A stretch of DNA of 64,000 nucleotides from a bacterium (GTDB lineage: Bacteria > Planctomycetota > Planctomycetia > Pirellulales > Pirellulaceae), in assembly GCA_030430075.1 (NCBI GenBank), contig JAUIGN010000005.1, forward strand, positions 1-64,000. Direction: 5' to 3'. A model generated the notes under the pieces. The model was not told where the DNA came from. It saw only the letters and a list, made by a program, of their open reading frames with translations, and did not search any database. A program made the position numbers and the translations under genes. Below are positions 56,824 through 64,000 of the stretch, in pieces (the first letter of the stretch is position 1; every line of letters starts with the position of its first letter).

Positions 56824-59800
56824 GGTTGTTGCTCCTCGGAAAAGCCGGGAATGTTTGCATCCCGCAGTGCGTCGTCCAGACCCGGTGCGGCTGGCGGCGC
56901 GTCTTCAGGTGCCGAACTGGGCGGCTCGTTCAGCAGCGTGAGTACCTGGTCGGCCAGCAGTGCCTGCCGGCGTTCGATTTCCGCAAGCGTCGCCTGTTGC
57001 TCGTCCGTCAATTCAGCACCGGCGGTCCGCGACGCTTGGAATGCCGCCGTCTGTCGGTGAATTTCCAATTGAGCGAGCCGCAACAACTGCAGGTCCAATC
57101 GGCCGATCCCGCGCGCCGCATCATCGCCGGGTGATGATGGCCCATCGGCGGGCGCCATGTTGGGGGCTTCCGTCGCCGGCGCCCTGCCGGCAGCACTTGA
57201 GCGCAACGCCGCTGCGAGCCGCTCCAGTTGTGCCTGTGCGGCAAGCTGCGCGGAAAGCGGGTTTGCGCCCGGTGCCATCAGCCTGTCGGCAGCCTTCGCC
57301 ATCCAATCGCTGACGTCACGAAGCGTCACTCGAACAATGGGGCCATCCACGTTGCGCGCCGCCCGGCCGACGTCGGCGGCGAGCGTACGCTGGTCAGCGG
57401 CAAGCGACCCCGCGACGCCGCTGCCCTCGGCCGACTCGCGCGGATCCGGAAGCAAACCGTCGCCGGAACCAAGTTGCTTCGTGGCAGCGATCAGCGATTG
57501 CTGGCGACGGCGCCACCCGTCGACCAACTCAGCGAGCGTCTGATTGCTCGTTGCCCCGCGTTGGGAAATCGCGTCGAGGATCGTCTCCAGCCCGGTTTGG
57601 ACGCGGCGTTGCTCGGCTGCGGCATTGCCCAACCGGTTCGCCTGAAGACTCCTCTGGGCCGCGTGGGCCGCGCCGGCAACATCCGTCTGCTCCGCGGCAT
57701 GGATGGCCCGGTCCAGCCTCGCTCGTTCCGCCGGTCGCTCGGACGATGTGTCCTGTTGAAGCGCGTTCAGTTCGAGCAACATGTGATCGGTTTGCCTGGC
57801 GAGCTGTGCCTGGCGTTCGGCGAGCCGCTTGAGGCGTGAGACCTCGTCGGCCGTGAGCTCGTCCCGTGGTTTGCCGACGGAGTTCAGCCCCTCGGTTTCG
57901 AAGATGAGCTGCTGCTGTTGCGACTGGAGGTCGGCGACATTCGATGCCAGGCGGCGGACATTGGTCCACTTGACGAATCGGGCCAATACCTTTTCCAGAC
58001 CCACCGCGGCCGCCTGCTGACCATCGTGGGCTGCCTGGAGGGCGGACTTGGTTTCCGCGCGATCCCCGTCCGGTATACCGGACGCGCCGTTCTTGACGAT
58101 CCGCATTGCGTTCCCCAACGATCGCTCGATCCGGGGCAACGTTTCACCACCCAGCTCGGTAAGCTCGGCGACCGCCGCCGTGAGTCGCCCGCGTGCACCA
58201 GGCCGGTCCACGCGATTGACCACAAGCCGTTGCCGCAGGCGTGCGGCCAAAGCGATTGCGCCGTCCGGGGCGGTCAGCAAATCCCTCAGCTGACGTTGGC
58301 CCCACTGGCTCGTCTCAAGCGAGTCGGCGGATGGCACGTTAATGGTCCAATCGGTCTGGTCGAGCAGCGTTTCGGATTGCGTTTGGAGGCGATATTGGGC
58401 GGCAACTGCCTGCTCGATCTTGCTCCGCAATTCGGCCTGTCCGCGGTCCAGCTCTTCGTCAAACTCTTCCGCAGAGATGATTCTCAGTTGACGTACTTCA
58501 CTCTGGCCCGTCTGCGGTTTGCCGTCCTCCGCGGTCAGGGAGAATTCGATCACGTCACCCGGTTGAAATTCCAGGTCGGTCGTCGTCCAGGTCGACTGCA
58601 CGACGGTCCGCACACCTTCCGGCGGCGGCGGCCAAGTGAGCGGCTGCTGCGGTACTGACAGGGGAAGTGGCCAGGAGGCGTCCTGGTGCATGAGCGAAAC
58701 GGACGTGATGCCCAAGTCGTCGTGAAGCGTGGCCCGGACGGGGATCTCGGCACCCTGAACAAACGTCTCATTGGGAGCCGGCGATTCGATCGAAATTGTG
58801 GGTGGCAGATCGTCCAGAATCGTCAGGTCGCAGTTCACGTCCGAAGTCACCTCCAGCCCATGCCGATCGCGGAGGCGAAAGCCAAGCTGCCCCGAAGCAA
58901 ACGGGCGCCATGGTTCGGCCCCGTCACCCGGAATTTCAAATCGCCGGCCTTGCGCGCCAAGGCGCAGCGCCGGGGGGGCGACGAACTGTGTCTCCAGGTC
59001 GACCGATTCCGCCGGCGCGCTCAGTTCGGCAACGCAGCGGATTTGGGAACCGGCCCAGGCGCGGACGAGCCGGTTTGACGTGTACGTGGGAAGCCCCGTG
59101 TAATCGGGAGGTTGTACCGTGATCTCCAGCTTGATGATGCGGACCGGTTCGCGGACTTCCACTTCCTGCCATTCCATCGAATCGTCGTCGCCGGCGACGG
59201 CGCGGTAGCTAAATCCTTGCCCGACATTCTCCAGCCGAGCGATGATCCGCCCGTCGTTCCGGCGGAGCATGTGCTTTGTGACATCATCGCTCCCGGCAAA
59301 CCGAACTTCCAGCACAGCGGTCCTCGGCAAATGCTGATTGCGACAGACGAGTTCGGCTTCGAAGTCACTGCCACGCGCCAGCAAACGCGGCACGTCCTGA
59401 AACTCGAGCCGATTCCAGCGGGGCCAGGCCTGATCGCCCAGCGGCAGTATCAGTCGCCGGGCGACGAGTGCCGCAGCGGGCGGGTTGAGCGCGCTGACCA
59501 GCAGCGTGACGGCGCATGCCGTGGCCAATAGAACAGCGGCCTGCCGAGCGCGTCGCCCCTCCAGCGAATCAAGCACGTTCATCGTCCCCATGATCCGGCC
59601 GGTTTCCACAATCACGGACTGCTGCAGGGCCGGTGAGCCCGTTGCGGACTGCGGAGCGCAGTCGCCGAGGAAAGCCAGCGCGCTGGAGAGGCGCCCCTGA
59701 AGTTGAGGAAACCGCCGTTCGATCAATTGCGCGACGTGCAATTCAGGAGAACGCTGGCGGAGCGACGGCCAGATCACCCAATGCAGCAGCGTTGCCCCGG

Positions 59801-59993
59801 TCGTCCCGAGGACGCTGCCGTAGACCATGACGCGGAGCGCCGGGGCCTGAATCTGGACCAGGTAATCGATAACACCGACGACGAGGATCACCGTCAGCAT
59901 CAGGGCGCCCCATTCACCCAGCCGCTGCACGAGCAACAATCGGTACGCCTTCTGCCGCACAGCGAGAACCTGTTGTCGGAGCGGGTGAACCAT
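56820..59993 (-). CDS. DUF4175-like large membrane protein with coiled-coil region
   Basis: This 1057-residue protein has two N-terminal TM helices (about 28-48 and 55-75). RSPELHVAQLIERRFPQLQG and a third hydrophobic segment (VLLATACAVTLLVSALN) follow. Next is an extracytoplasmic beta domain (about 190-500) with GDVIEFSLTAEDGKPQTGQS, then a very long Arg/Gln/Glu-rich helical coiled-coil (500-1040). It is the DUF4175-type component that follows BatA/VWA proteins in bacteroidete and planctomycete aerotolerance-like operons; function is not established. It overlaps the next gene by 4 bases and is separated from the VWA gene by 343 bases. Confidence 0.82.
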   Translation of the reverse strand: MVHPLRQQVLAVRQKAYRLLLVQRLGEWGALMLTVILVVGVIDYLVQIQAPALRVMVYGSVLGTTGATLLHWVIWPSLRQRSPELHVAQLIERRFPQLQGRLSSALAFLGDCAPQSATGSPALQQSVIVETGRIMGTMNVLDSLEGRRARQAAVLLATACAVTLLVSALNPPAAALVARRLILPLGDQAWPRWNRLEFQDVPRLLARGSDFEAELVCRNQHLPRTAVLEVRFAGSDDVTKHMLRRNDGRIIARLENVGQGFSYRAVAGDDDSMEWQEVEVREPVRIIKLEITVQPPDYTGLPTYTSNRLVRAWAGSQIRCVAELSAPAESVDLETQFVAPPALRLGAQGRRFEIPGDGAEPWRPFASGQLGFRLRDRHGLEVTSDVNCDLTILDDLPPTISIESPAPNETFVQGAEIPVRATLHDDLGITSVSLMHQDASWPLPLSVPQQPLTWPPPPEGVRTVVQSTWTTTDLEFQPGDVIEFSLTAEDGKPQTGQSEVRQLRIISAEEFDEELDRGQAELRSKIEQAVAAQYRLQTQSETLLDQTDWTINVPSADSLETSQWGQRQLRDLLTAPDGAIALAARLRQRLVVNRVDRPGARGRLTAAVAELTELGGETLPRIERSLGNAMRIVKNGASGIPDGDRAETKSALQAAHDGQQAAAVGLEKVLARFVKWTNVRRLASNVADLQSQQQQLIFETEGLNSVGKPRDELTADEVSRLKRLAERQAQLARQTDHMLLELNALQQDTSSERPAERARLDRAIHAAEQTDVAGAAHAAQRSLQANRLGNAAAEQRRVQTGLETILDAISQRGATSNQTLAELVDGWRRRQQSLIAATKQLGSGDGLLPDPRESAEGSGVAGSLAADQRTLAADVGRAARNVDGPIVRVTLRDVSDWMAKAADRLMAPGANPLSAQLAAQAQLERLAAALRSSAAGRAPATEAPNMAPADGPSSPGDDAARGIGRLDLQLLRLAQLEIHRQTAAFQASRTAGAELTDEQQATLAEIERRQALLADQVLTLLNEPPSSAPEDAPPAAPGLDDALRDANIPGFSEEQQP

Positions 59994-60336
59994 CTTGCAG
60001 CGGCGCCGGAGTGCGAGGTCAGGAACGTGGAGTGAACGGAGCTGACTTTAAGTGAATTGAATCAAATCCAGCCAAGGAAGGCGTCGAACACGACACCCCT
60101 GGGATGACTCGTGAACGGGTAACGATTCAGTGCAAGTCGTCGTGTCGCAATTGATTGTGGTGAAGTTGTCCACCGTGTGGCGGATATCAGCCGGCACGCG
60201 TTGGCGTCCGGTTTGCTAGACGATGAATGAAACCCGCGCTAACGCCCAACGGCGAATGAATAATCGGCGATAACGCCCAACGGCGGATGAAGTGACCTGA
60301 GTCACTCGGACGTCAAGCTTGGCGAGCCGTGCTGAA
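59994..60336. promoter_or_regulatory. Intergenic region with doubled REP-like element
   Basis: These 343 bases lie between two minus-strand genes and have no gene. They hold two tandem REP-like copies (60240-60260, 60271-60291) near the stop of the VWA gene and probably a promoter for the DUF4175-like sub-operon. Confidence 0.5.
60240..60291 (+). repeat. REP-like 21-bp element, copies 3 and 4
   Basis: Two copies of T + AACGCCCAACGGCGRATGAA start at 60240 and 60271, differing in one base. The first is preceded by AACCCGCGC, which corresponds to the GCCCCGGTT flank of copies 1 and 2 read on the other strand. Confidence 0.65.
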
Positions 60337-62748
60337 TTATACCATTCCGGCCCGTTTCCTGAGCAGCCACTCGGCGGTGAGCAGCCCGACGAACAGGGCA
60401 GCCAGCGCCGGCGAATTCCAGATGGGGATCGTGGGGAGCGACTCGATGGGCACTTGTCTTCCTCGCGGCAGGTACCGCAGGAGGTTGTCCGGTTGGTGGA
60501 TGGAGAAGTAACGGCCCCGCGTTCGTCTGGCGGCGAGCCGCAGGTCGGCAGCATTCATCTGCAATTGTCGCAGTTCGCCTTGCGGGGCCACGATCCGAAT
60601 CGTGTGAGTTGACGGCGGCGGACTCACGTGCGGAGAAATCAGCCGAATACGGTGCGAGCCCGGTTTGAGATCCGCCACGGTGGCAGCGTGAATACCTCGA
60701 AGCGGATCATGGGCCAGAGCCACTTCGCGGCGTTCGCCCTCTTCGTGCTCGATCATCAACAACGCGGGAGGCTCGCCCTGGAGTTGCTCGTAGCCGCCGG
60801 CGGAACGAAGCGTGATCCGAACCGGCTCGCCCGGCTCGTATTCATTGCGGTCGCTGCCGAGCTCGAGTGGGCGGTCGTCCGACAGCAGTTTGCCGCGGCT
60901 CAAGTACCGCAACAGTTGCAGCCAGTAGCGATCGTAGTATTGGCGGCGAACTTGATGGCGTGACCAGAAATAGGTCTCGTCCACGTTGTGGGCCACGACT
61001 TTGCCCGCGCCGACAAATTGCATGACGATGGCCGGTAAGAAGTCGCCGCGATCATTGGTTCGCGTGGGGTGCGTTGCGAGCACGCGTGCGGCCGGCTTGA
61101 CGTCGGGCGTTTCCAACAGCCAGTACATGCCGTCCAGATCATCCCACACCCGTTCTGTTGCGGCGCTCGAATCGCCCACTTGCAGAAACGGGGTCTCCAG
61201 CCCGAGCGGCGTGGGACGAATGCCAAAAGGAGCGGTCAGCGGCAGGTCTGGGGCCGGAGCGACCGCCGATTCGATCGAGAAGGGGAATAGGGGTGCCAAC
61301 GGCGTATCGCGATACGCCTGGGGCGTGAAGCGAGCCCCGTTGAGCAAAATCAGGCCTCCGCCGCGGACCGTGACAAAGTCGACAAGATGCCCCATGATTG
61401 AGGGTTCGACAAACGTGGGATCGACGTCGCCAAAAATGACGACGTCGTAGGCCATCAACTCGTCGCGCGTCACCGGAAAGTCGCTGCGCGCCGTGGCGTC
61501 CTGTTCCGCATGTTCAACGTCCGCGGTTTGGAGAATCGTCGTGAGCTCGATCGCCAACTCCGCATTCCGCTCGCTCTTCACGGCGCGGCTGAGGAGGTCC
61601 TTCAAGGCGCGGTACTCGTAGCTGGGATACGCCTGCGCCATGAGCACTCGGATCGTCGAGTCGCGAACGTCGATTCGCTGCAGCAGGCGGTTGTTTTCCA
61701 GGTTGAGTTCTCCTGTGAGAGGCAGGACTTCGACAACGTACGTGATCTCGCCCGGTTCACCGGGGCGATGGGTCAAGCGAACGGATTGGGGAACGCGATC
61801 GGCGGTTAGTTTGACCAGTTGTTCTGCCAGGACCTCGCCGCTCTCCAGGTGCCGCAATTGGACCGTTGCATCGATGCCGTCGTAGCCGCTCGAGCGAACC
61901 GTGAAATCGAAGTTGAGGACGTCGTCCACGAACACCGCGTCGTCCGTCAAGAGATCCGCGACCGCTGCGTCGCGCGGTGGAGCTTCATTGCCGATGCCAA
62001 CCGGAAACAGGGGGATCTTCCGCTGCCCGGCGAACTCGGCGGCCTCCGCCAGAGTCGCGCCGGAGGTCGTGGCACCGTCGGTAAGCAGAATGATCGCCGC
62101 CGTGGGGCGCCCGCGCTGGGCTTGCAGGATCTGCAACAGACAGATTCCCAAACGACTGGCGCTGTCGGTTGCCGCGCGTTCCGAGATATCCGCCGCCGGC
62201 GACGTTTCCCCCGTGATGAGACGCTCGGCGTCCCGGCCGATCGCAAAGGGCTTGACGTGGTAACGGCCTTCAACGCCGGCCAGCCAGCCTCGCTCGGGAT
62301 CGACCAGCAGGCTCTTGGCCAGGTTCAGCCGCGTCGCTCCGGTCAGGCCGGCACGCTGCACACGGCGTTCGGCAAGTGCCCGTAACCGTTCCGTCCGGTA
62401 TCGATCCTGGACCGCCATGCTTTCTGATACGTCCATGGCGATGATCAGATCTGGCTGGTCTGTCCGCTGCCGATGCATCATCCACCCGTACATCATGAAA
62501 ACCAGCAGTCCCAGCAGGGCAACCCGCAGGGATGCCAGTGTTAAACGCACTCCACGATGGTATGCGGTTCCCGAATAGACGTAGGCGGCGATCGCGATTC
62601 CCCCGACGACCGCCAGGAAAAGCAGCGTCAGCCAGCTGGGCCAGGGCCACGTGTGCTGCCAGGTGGTCTTGATGGCCTGTCCCGCTTCCGCTTCGGCGAA
62701 GAACAGGAGCGGCTCGGCGGCCCAGGATGCCGTGCTACGTGGGAGCAT
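60337..62748 (-). CDS. VWA-domain membrane protein (BatB/glutamine-amidotransferase-like)
   Basis: This 803-residue protein has two N-terminal TM helices (SWLTLLFLAVVGGIAIAAYV, LRVALLGLLVFMMYG). A von Willebrand A domain follows, with MIDAS D106-x-S-x-S110 (AMDVSESMAV) and IILLTDGATTSG. An Ig-like domain and a class I glutamine-amidotransferase-like fold come next (about 420-640: YDVVIFGDVDP, GGGLILLNGARF), without a clear catalytic triad. It ends in a single TM anchor (ALAALFVGLLTAEWLLRKR). Its ATG overlaps the upstream stop as TGATG. Together with the neighbours it forms a periplasmic BatA/BatB-like complex by family analogy. Confidence 0.87.
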   Translation of the reverse strand: MLPRSTASWAAEPLLFFAEAEAGQAIKTTWQHTWPWPSWLTLLFLAVVGGIAIAAYVYSGTAYHRGVRLTLASLRVALLGLLVFMMYGWMMHRQRTDQPDLIIAMDVSESMAVQDRYRTERLRALAERRVQRAGLTGATRLNLAKSLLVDPERGWLAGVEGRYHVKPFAIGRDAERLITGETSPAADISERAATDSASRLGICLLQILQAQRGRPTAAIILLTDGATTSGATLAEAAEFAGQRKIPLFPVGIGNEAPPRDAAVADLLTDDAVFVDDVLNFDFTVRSSGYDGIDATVQLRHLESGEVLAEQLVKLTADRVPQSVRLTHRPGEPGEITYVVEVLPLTGELNLENNRLLQRIDVRDSTIRVLMAQAYPSYEYRALKDLLSRAVKSERNAELAIELTTILQTADVEHAEQDATARSDFPVTRDELMAYDVVIFGDVDPTFVEPSIMGHLVDFVTVRGGGLILLNGARFTPQAYRDTPLAPLFPFSIESAVAPAPDLPLTAPFGIRPTPLGLETPFLQVGDSSAATERVWDDLDGMYWLLETPDVKPAARVLATHPTRTNDRGDFLPAIVMQFVGAGKVVAHNVDETYFWSRHQVRRQYYDRYWLQLLRYLSRGKLLSDDRPLELGSDRNEYEPGEPVRITLRSAGGYEQLQGEPPALLMIEHEEGERREVALAHDPLRGIHAATVADLKPGSHRIRLISPHVSPPPSTHTIRIVAPQGELRQLQMNAADLRLAARRTRGRYFSIHQPDNLLRYLPRGRQVPIESLPTIPIWNSPALAALFVGLLTAEWLLRKRAGMV

Positions 62749-64000
62749 CACGCAGCCCTCGCATCCAGCCACCCGGCGAAGGCGGATTCGACCAGCACCA
62801 GCAAGATGACCGCGCCCAGAAAGATACGAAACCATTGGGACGGCTGCGGATCGATGCCGGCCGTCTCTGCGTCGTCAATGCTTCCCTCCACCGCACGAAG
62901 CTCGGCGGGAAGATCACTCGCCGCGAGTCGCGAAAGATCCCCTTCCTCCACCGGCAGGTTGACGGCGATCTGCCGCAGCGGTCGGTCGCCAGTCCGCTGC
63001 TCGATGCGATAAACTCCGCTCAAACGCGTGATCGGAAGTGACGCGGATGATCCGCCCGCCGATGTGGCCAGGGGATCTCCGTTCGGATCGAGAACCACGC
63101 TCGCAGTCATTGTCGGCTCGCGACGTGACAACTCCCACGGTTCGCCGACAAGATAGTTGTCGTTTTCTCCGCGGCCGGATATCGAAAAGTGGACCATCTC
63201 GTGGAGCAGCGGCGGGAAGCTGGGCCAGGAAACGATCGCGGACCAGGGAACGATCGGGACCGTCGACCGGTCGATCGAATCCGCATCCGCCGCCGTCGCC
63301 AAGAGCACACTGCGGCCGCGTCCCACACGTTGAGAAATCAGAGCGGGGTCCCCGTTATGAAAGGCCAGGGCCGGGCGAGCCCCCGCTTGCGGTTGCAGGC
63401 GAACGTACCGCCAGACCGGGATCGTGAGGAGACCGGCGCGCTGATGACCGCGGAAAGCCGCCACGAGTGGATGTTGGTACTGCAACGCGTCCAGCCGATG
63501 GGGACCGCCGCGGACGAGTTCGCCAAGCGTTGCCGGTAAAAGGGGGCTGGCGGAAGTGTCAGCGGCCAACTCCTCGTTGTAGCTCCGCCGCTGGACCTGA
63601 TCGCCCAGGATCGTAATCAGGCCCCCACCTTCAATGACAAACTGCCTCAGATGCTGCGCCTCGTCGCTGCCGAGTCGTCCCACATTGGCCAGGATAACGC
63701 AGTCGTAGCGCTCCAGGTCCGTGTCAATCAGGAGGTTGTCCGAGACGACTTCCGTCGTGAAATCGGAGACTCCTGCCGGACTGGGTGCCAAGGCCAGCTC
63801 GATGTACCTTGACGCCGTTGGCGTACTTGTGACACAGAGCACATGAATCGACGCCGGCGTCGTTACGCTGAGCCAACGGTGGTTGTCGAGCAGCACGCGG
63901 TCGTCATCTGTCCTGGCCTCGACAAGATGCTGACCAGCCGCACGAAACTGGTGCGTGAACGTCGCCGTAGCATTTCCCTCGGCGGGAACCGTCAATGCTT
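62748..64000 (-). CDS. BatA-like/VWA-type membrane protein, C-terminal part (runs off the right edge)
   Basis: Only the C-terminal 417 or so residues are visible; the frame is open at the edge. It shows an Ig-like segment (GQHLVEARTDDDRVLLDNHR), a Rossmann/GATase-like region (YDCVILANVGRLGSDEAQHL, then IEGGGLITILGD), and a C-terminal TM helix (FRIFLGAVILLVLVESAFAG) ending GWLDARAA. This tail is typical of planctomycete BatA-type proteins whose N-terminus holds two TM helices and a VWA domain. A MoxR ATPase and DUF58 gene would be expected upstream, outside the window. Confidence 0.82.
   Translation of the reverse strand, partial: ALTVPAEGNATATFTHQFRAAGQHLVEARTDDDRVLLDNHRWLSVTTPASIHVLCVTSTPTASRYIELALAPSPAGVSDFTTEVVSDNLLIDTDLERYDCVILANVGRLGSDEAQHLRQFVIEGGGLITILGDQVQRRSYNEELAADTSASPLLPATLGELVRGGPHRLDALQYQHPLVAAFRGHQRAGLLTIPVWRYVRLQPQAGARPALAFHNGDPALISQRVGRGRSVLLATAADADSIDRSTVPIVPWSAIVSWPSFPPLLHEMVHFSISGRGENDNYLVGEPWELSRREPTMTASVVLDPNGDPLATSAGGSSASLPITRLSGVYRIEQRTGDRPLRQIAVNLPVEEGDLSRLAASDLPAELRAVEGSIDDAETAGIDPQPSQWFRIFLGAVILLVLVESAFAGWLDARAA

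Overview
The window looks like chromosomal DNA of a planctomycete (Planctomycetota, probably a Pirellulales/Planctomycetales relative). The evidence is lineage-typical protein types rather than a marker gene: two giant secreted proteins that open with the LEPR-XLL-like motif LE-x-R-x-LL, a PVC-type CxxCH/cupredoxin/propeller protein, sulfatases, a DUF1559 (H-X9-DG) protein, a 'DNPYQPP' membrane protein, an NPCBM protein, a BatA/VWA/DUF4175 cluster, and ECF-like sigma factors. Coding is GC-rich and many genes overlap by ATGA or TGATG.

Layout. 1-3.7 kb: a minus-strand group of mscS-type channel, membrane glycerophosphodiester phosphodiesterase and a coiled-coil membrane protein, plus the start of another gene at the left edge. 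4.2-6.0 kb: an arylsulfatase that has lost its catalytic N-terminal third. 6.5-7.5 kb: a CHAD-domain protein. 7.7-15.8 kb: a 2676-residue secreted protein with duplicated PhoX-like modules, a choice-of-anchor-I propeller, an endonuclease/phosphatase domain and a C-terminal RTX-like region. Its modules appear nested inside one another. 16-17 kb: two small genes.

17.0-21.5 kb: a decayed integrative (phage-like) element beside tRNA-Leu(CAA). It has a tyrosine integrase whose 3' end is read antisense through the tRNA, an excisionase-like HTH protein, two divergent sigma-like regulators around a palindrome-rich intergenic region, a truncated RecE-like exonuclease, and a PD-(D/E)XK nuclease fused in frame to the C-terminal part of an HldE/PfkB sugar kinase. 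This marks a deletion junction.

21.8-29.4 kb: minus-strand catabolic/redox genes (PQQ-propeller protein, intact sulfatase, SGNH hydrolase-propeller-HEAT-cupredoxin-cytochrome c fusion). 30-34.6 kb: a secreted alpha/beta hydrolase-CSLREA-beta-helix protein flanked by inverted copies of a palindromic repeat. 35.3-39.4 kb: bestrophin, AtpZ-like small protein, HSDL2-like SDR, calcineurin-like phosphoesterase. 39.4-44.4 kb: a lipoprotein/surface-protein locus with two paralogues of a family I cannot name and a DUF11 protein. 44.8-53.6 kb: esterase, aminotransferase, small membrane proteins, ClpX, KDPG aldolase, DUF1559 protein. 53.8-64 kb: a minus-strand cluster (BatA-like, VWA, DUF4175-like, hypothetical, prenyltransferase-like repeat protein, NPCBM protein).

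The intergenic DNA carries several dispersed repeat families. The most striking is a 42-bp tandem repeat with a shared hairpin core, present as two arrays 7.7 kb apart, each starting just after a stop codon. The others are a 21-bp REP-like sequence, a palindromic GTCATGC/GCATGAC repeat, and a diverged 87-bp direct repeat. No CRISPR-Cas, restriction-modification or recognisable defence operon is present.
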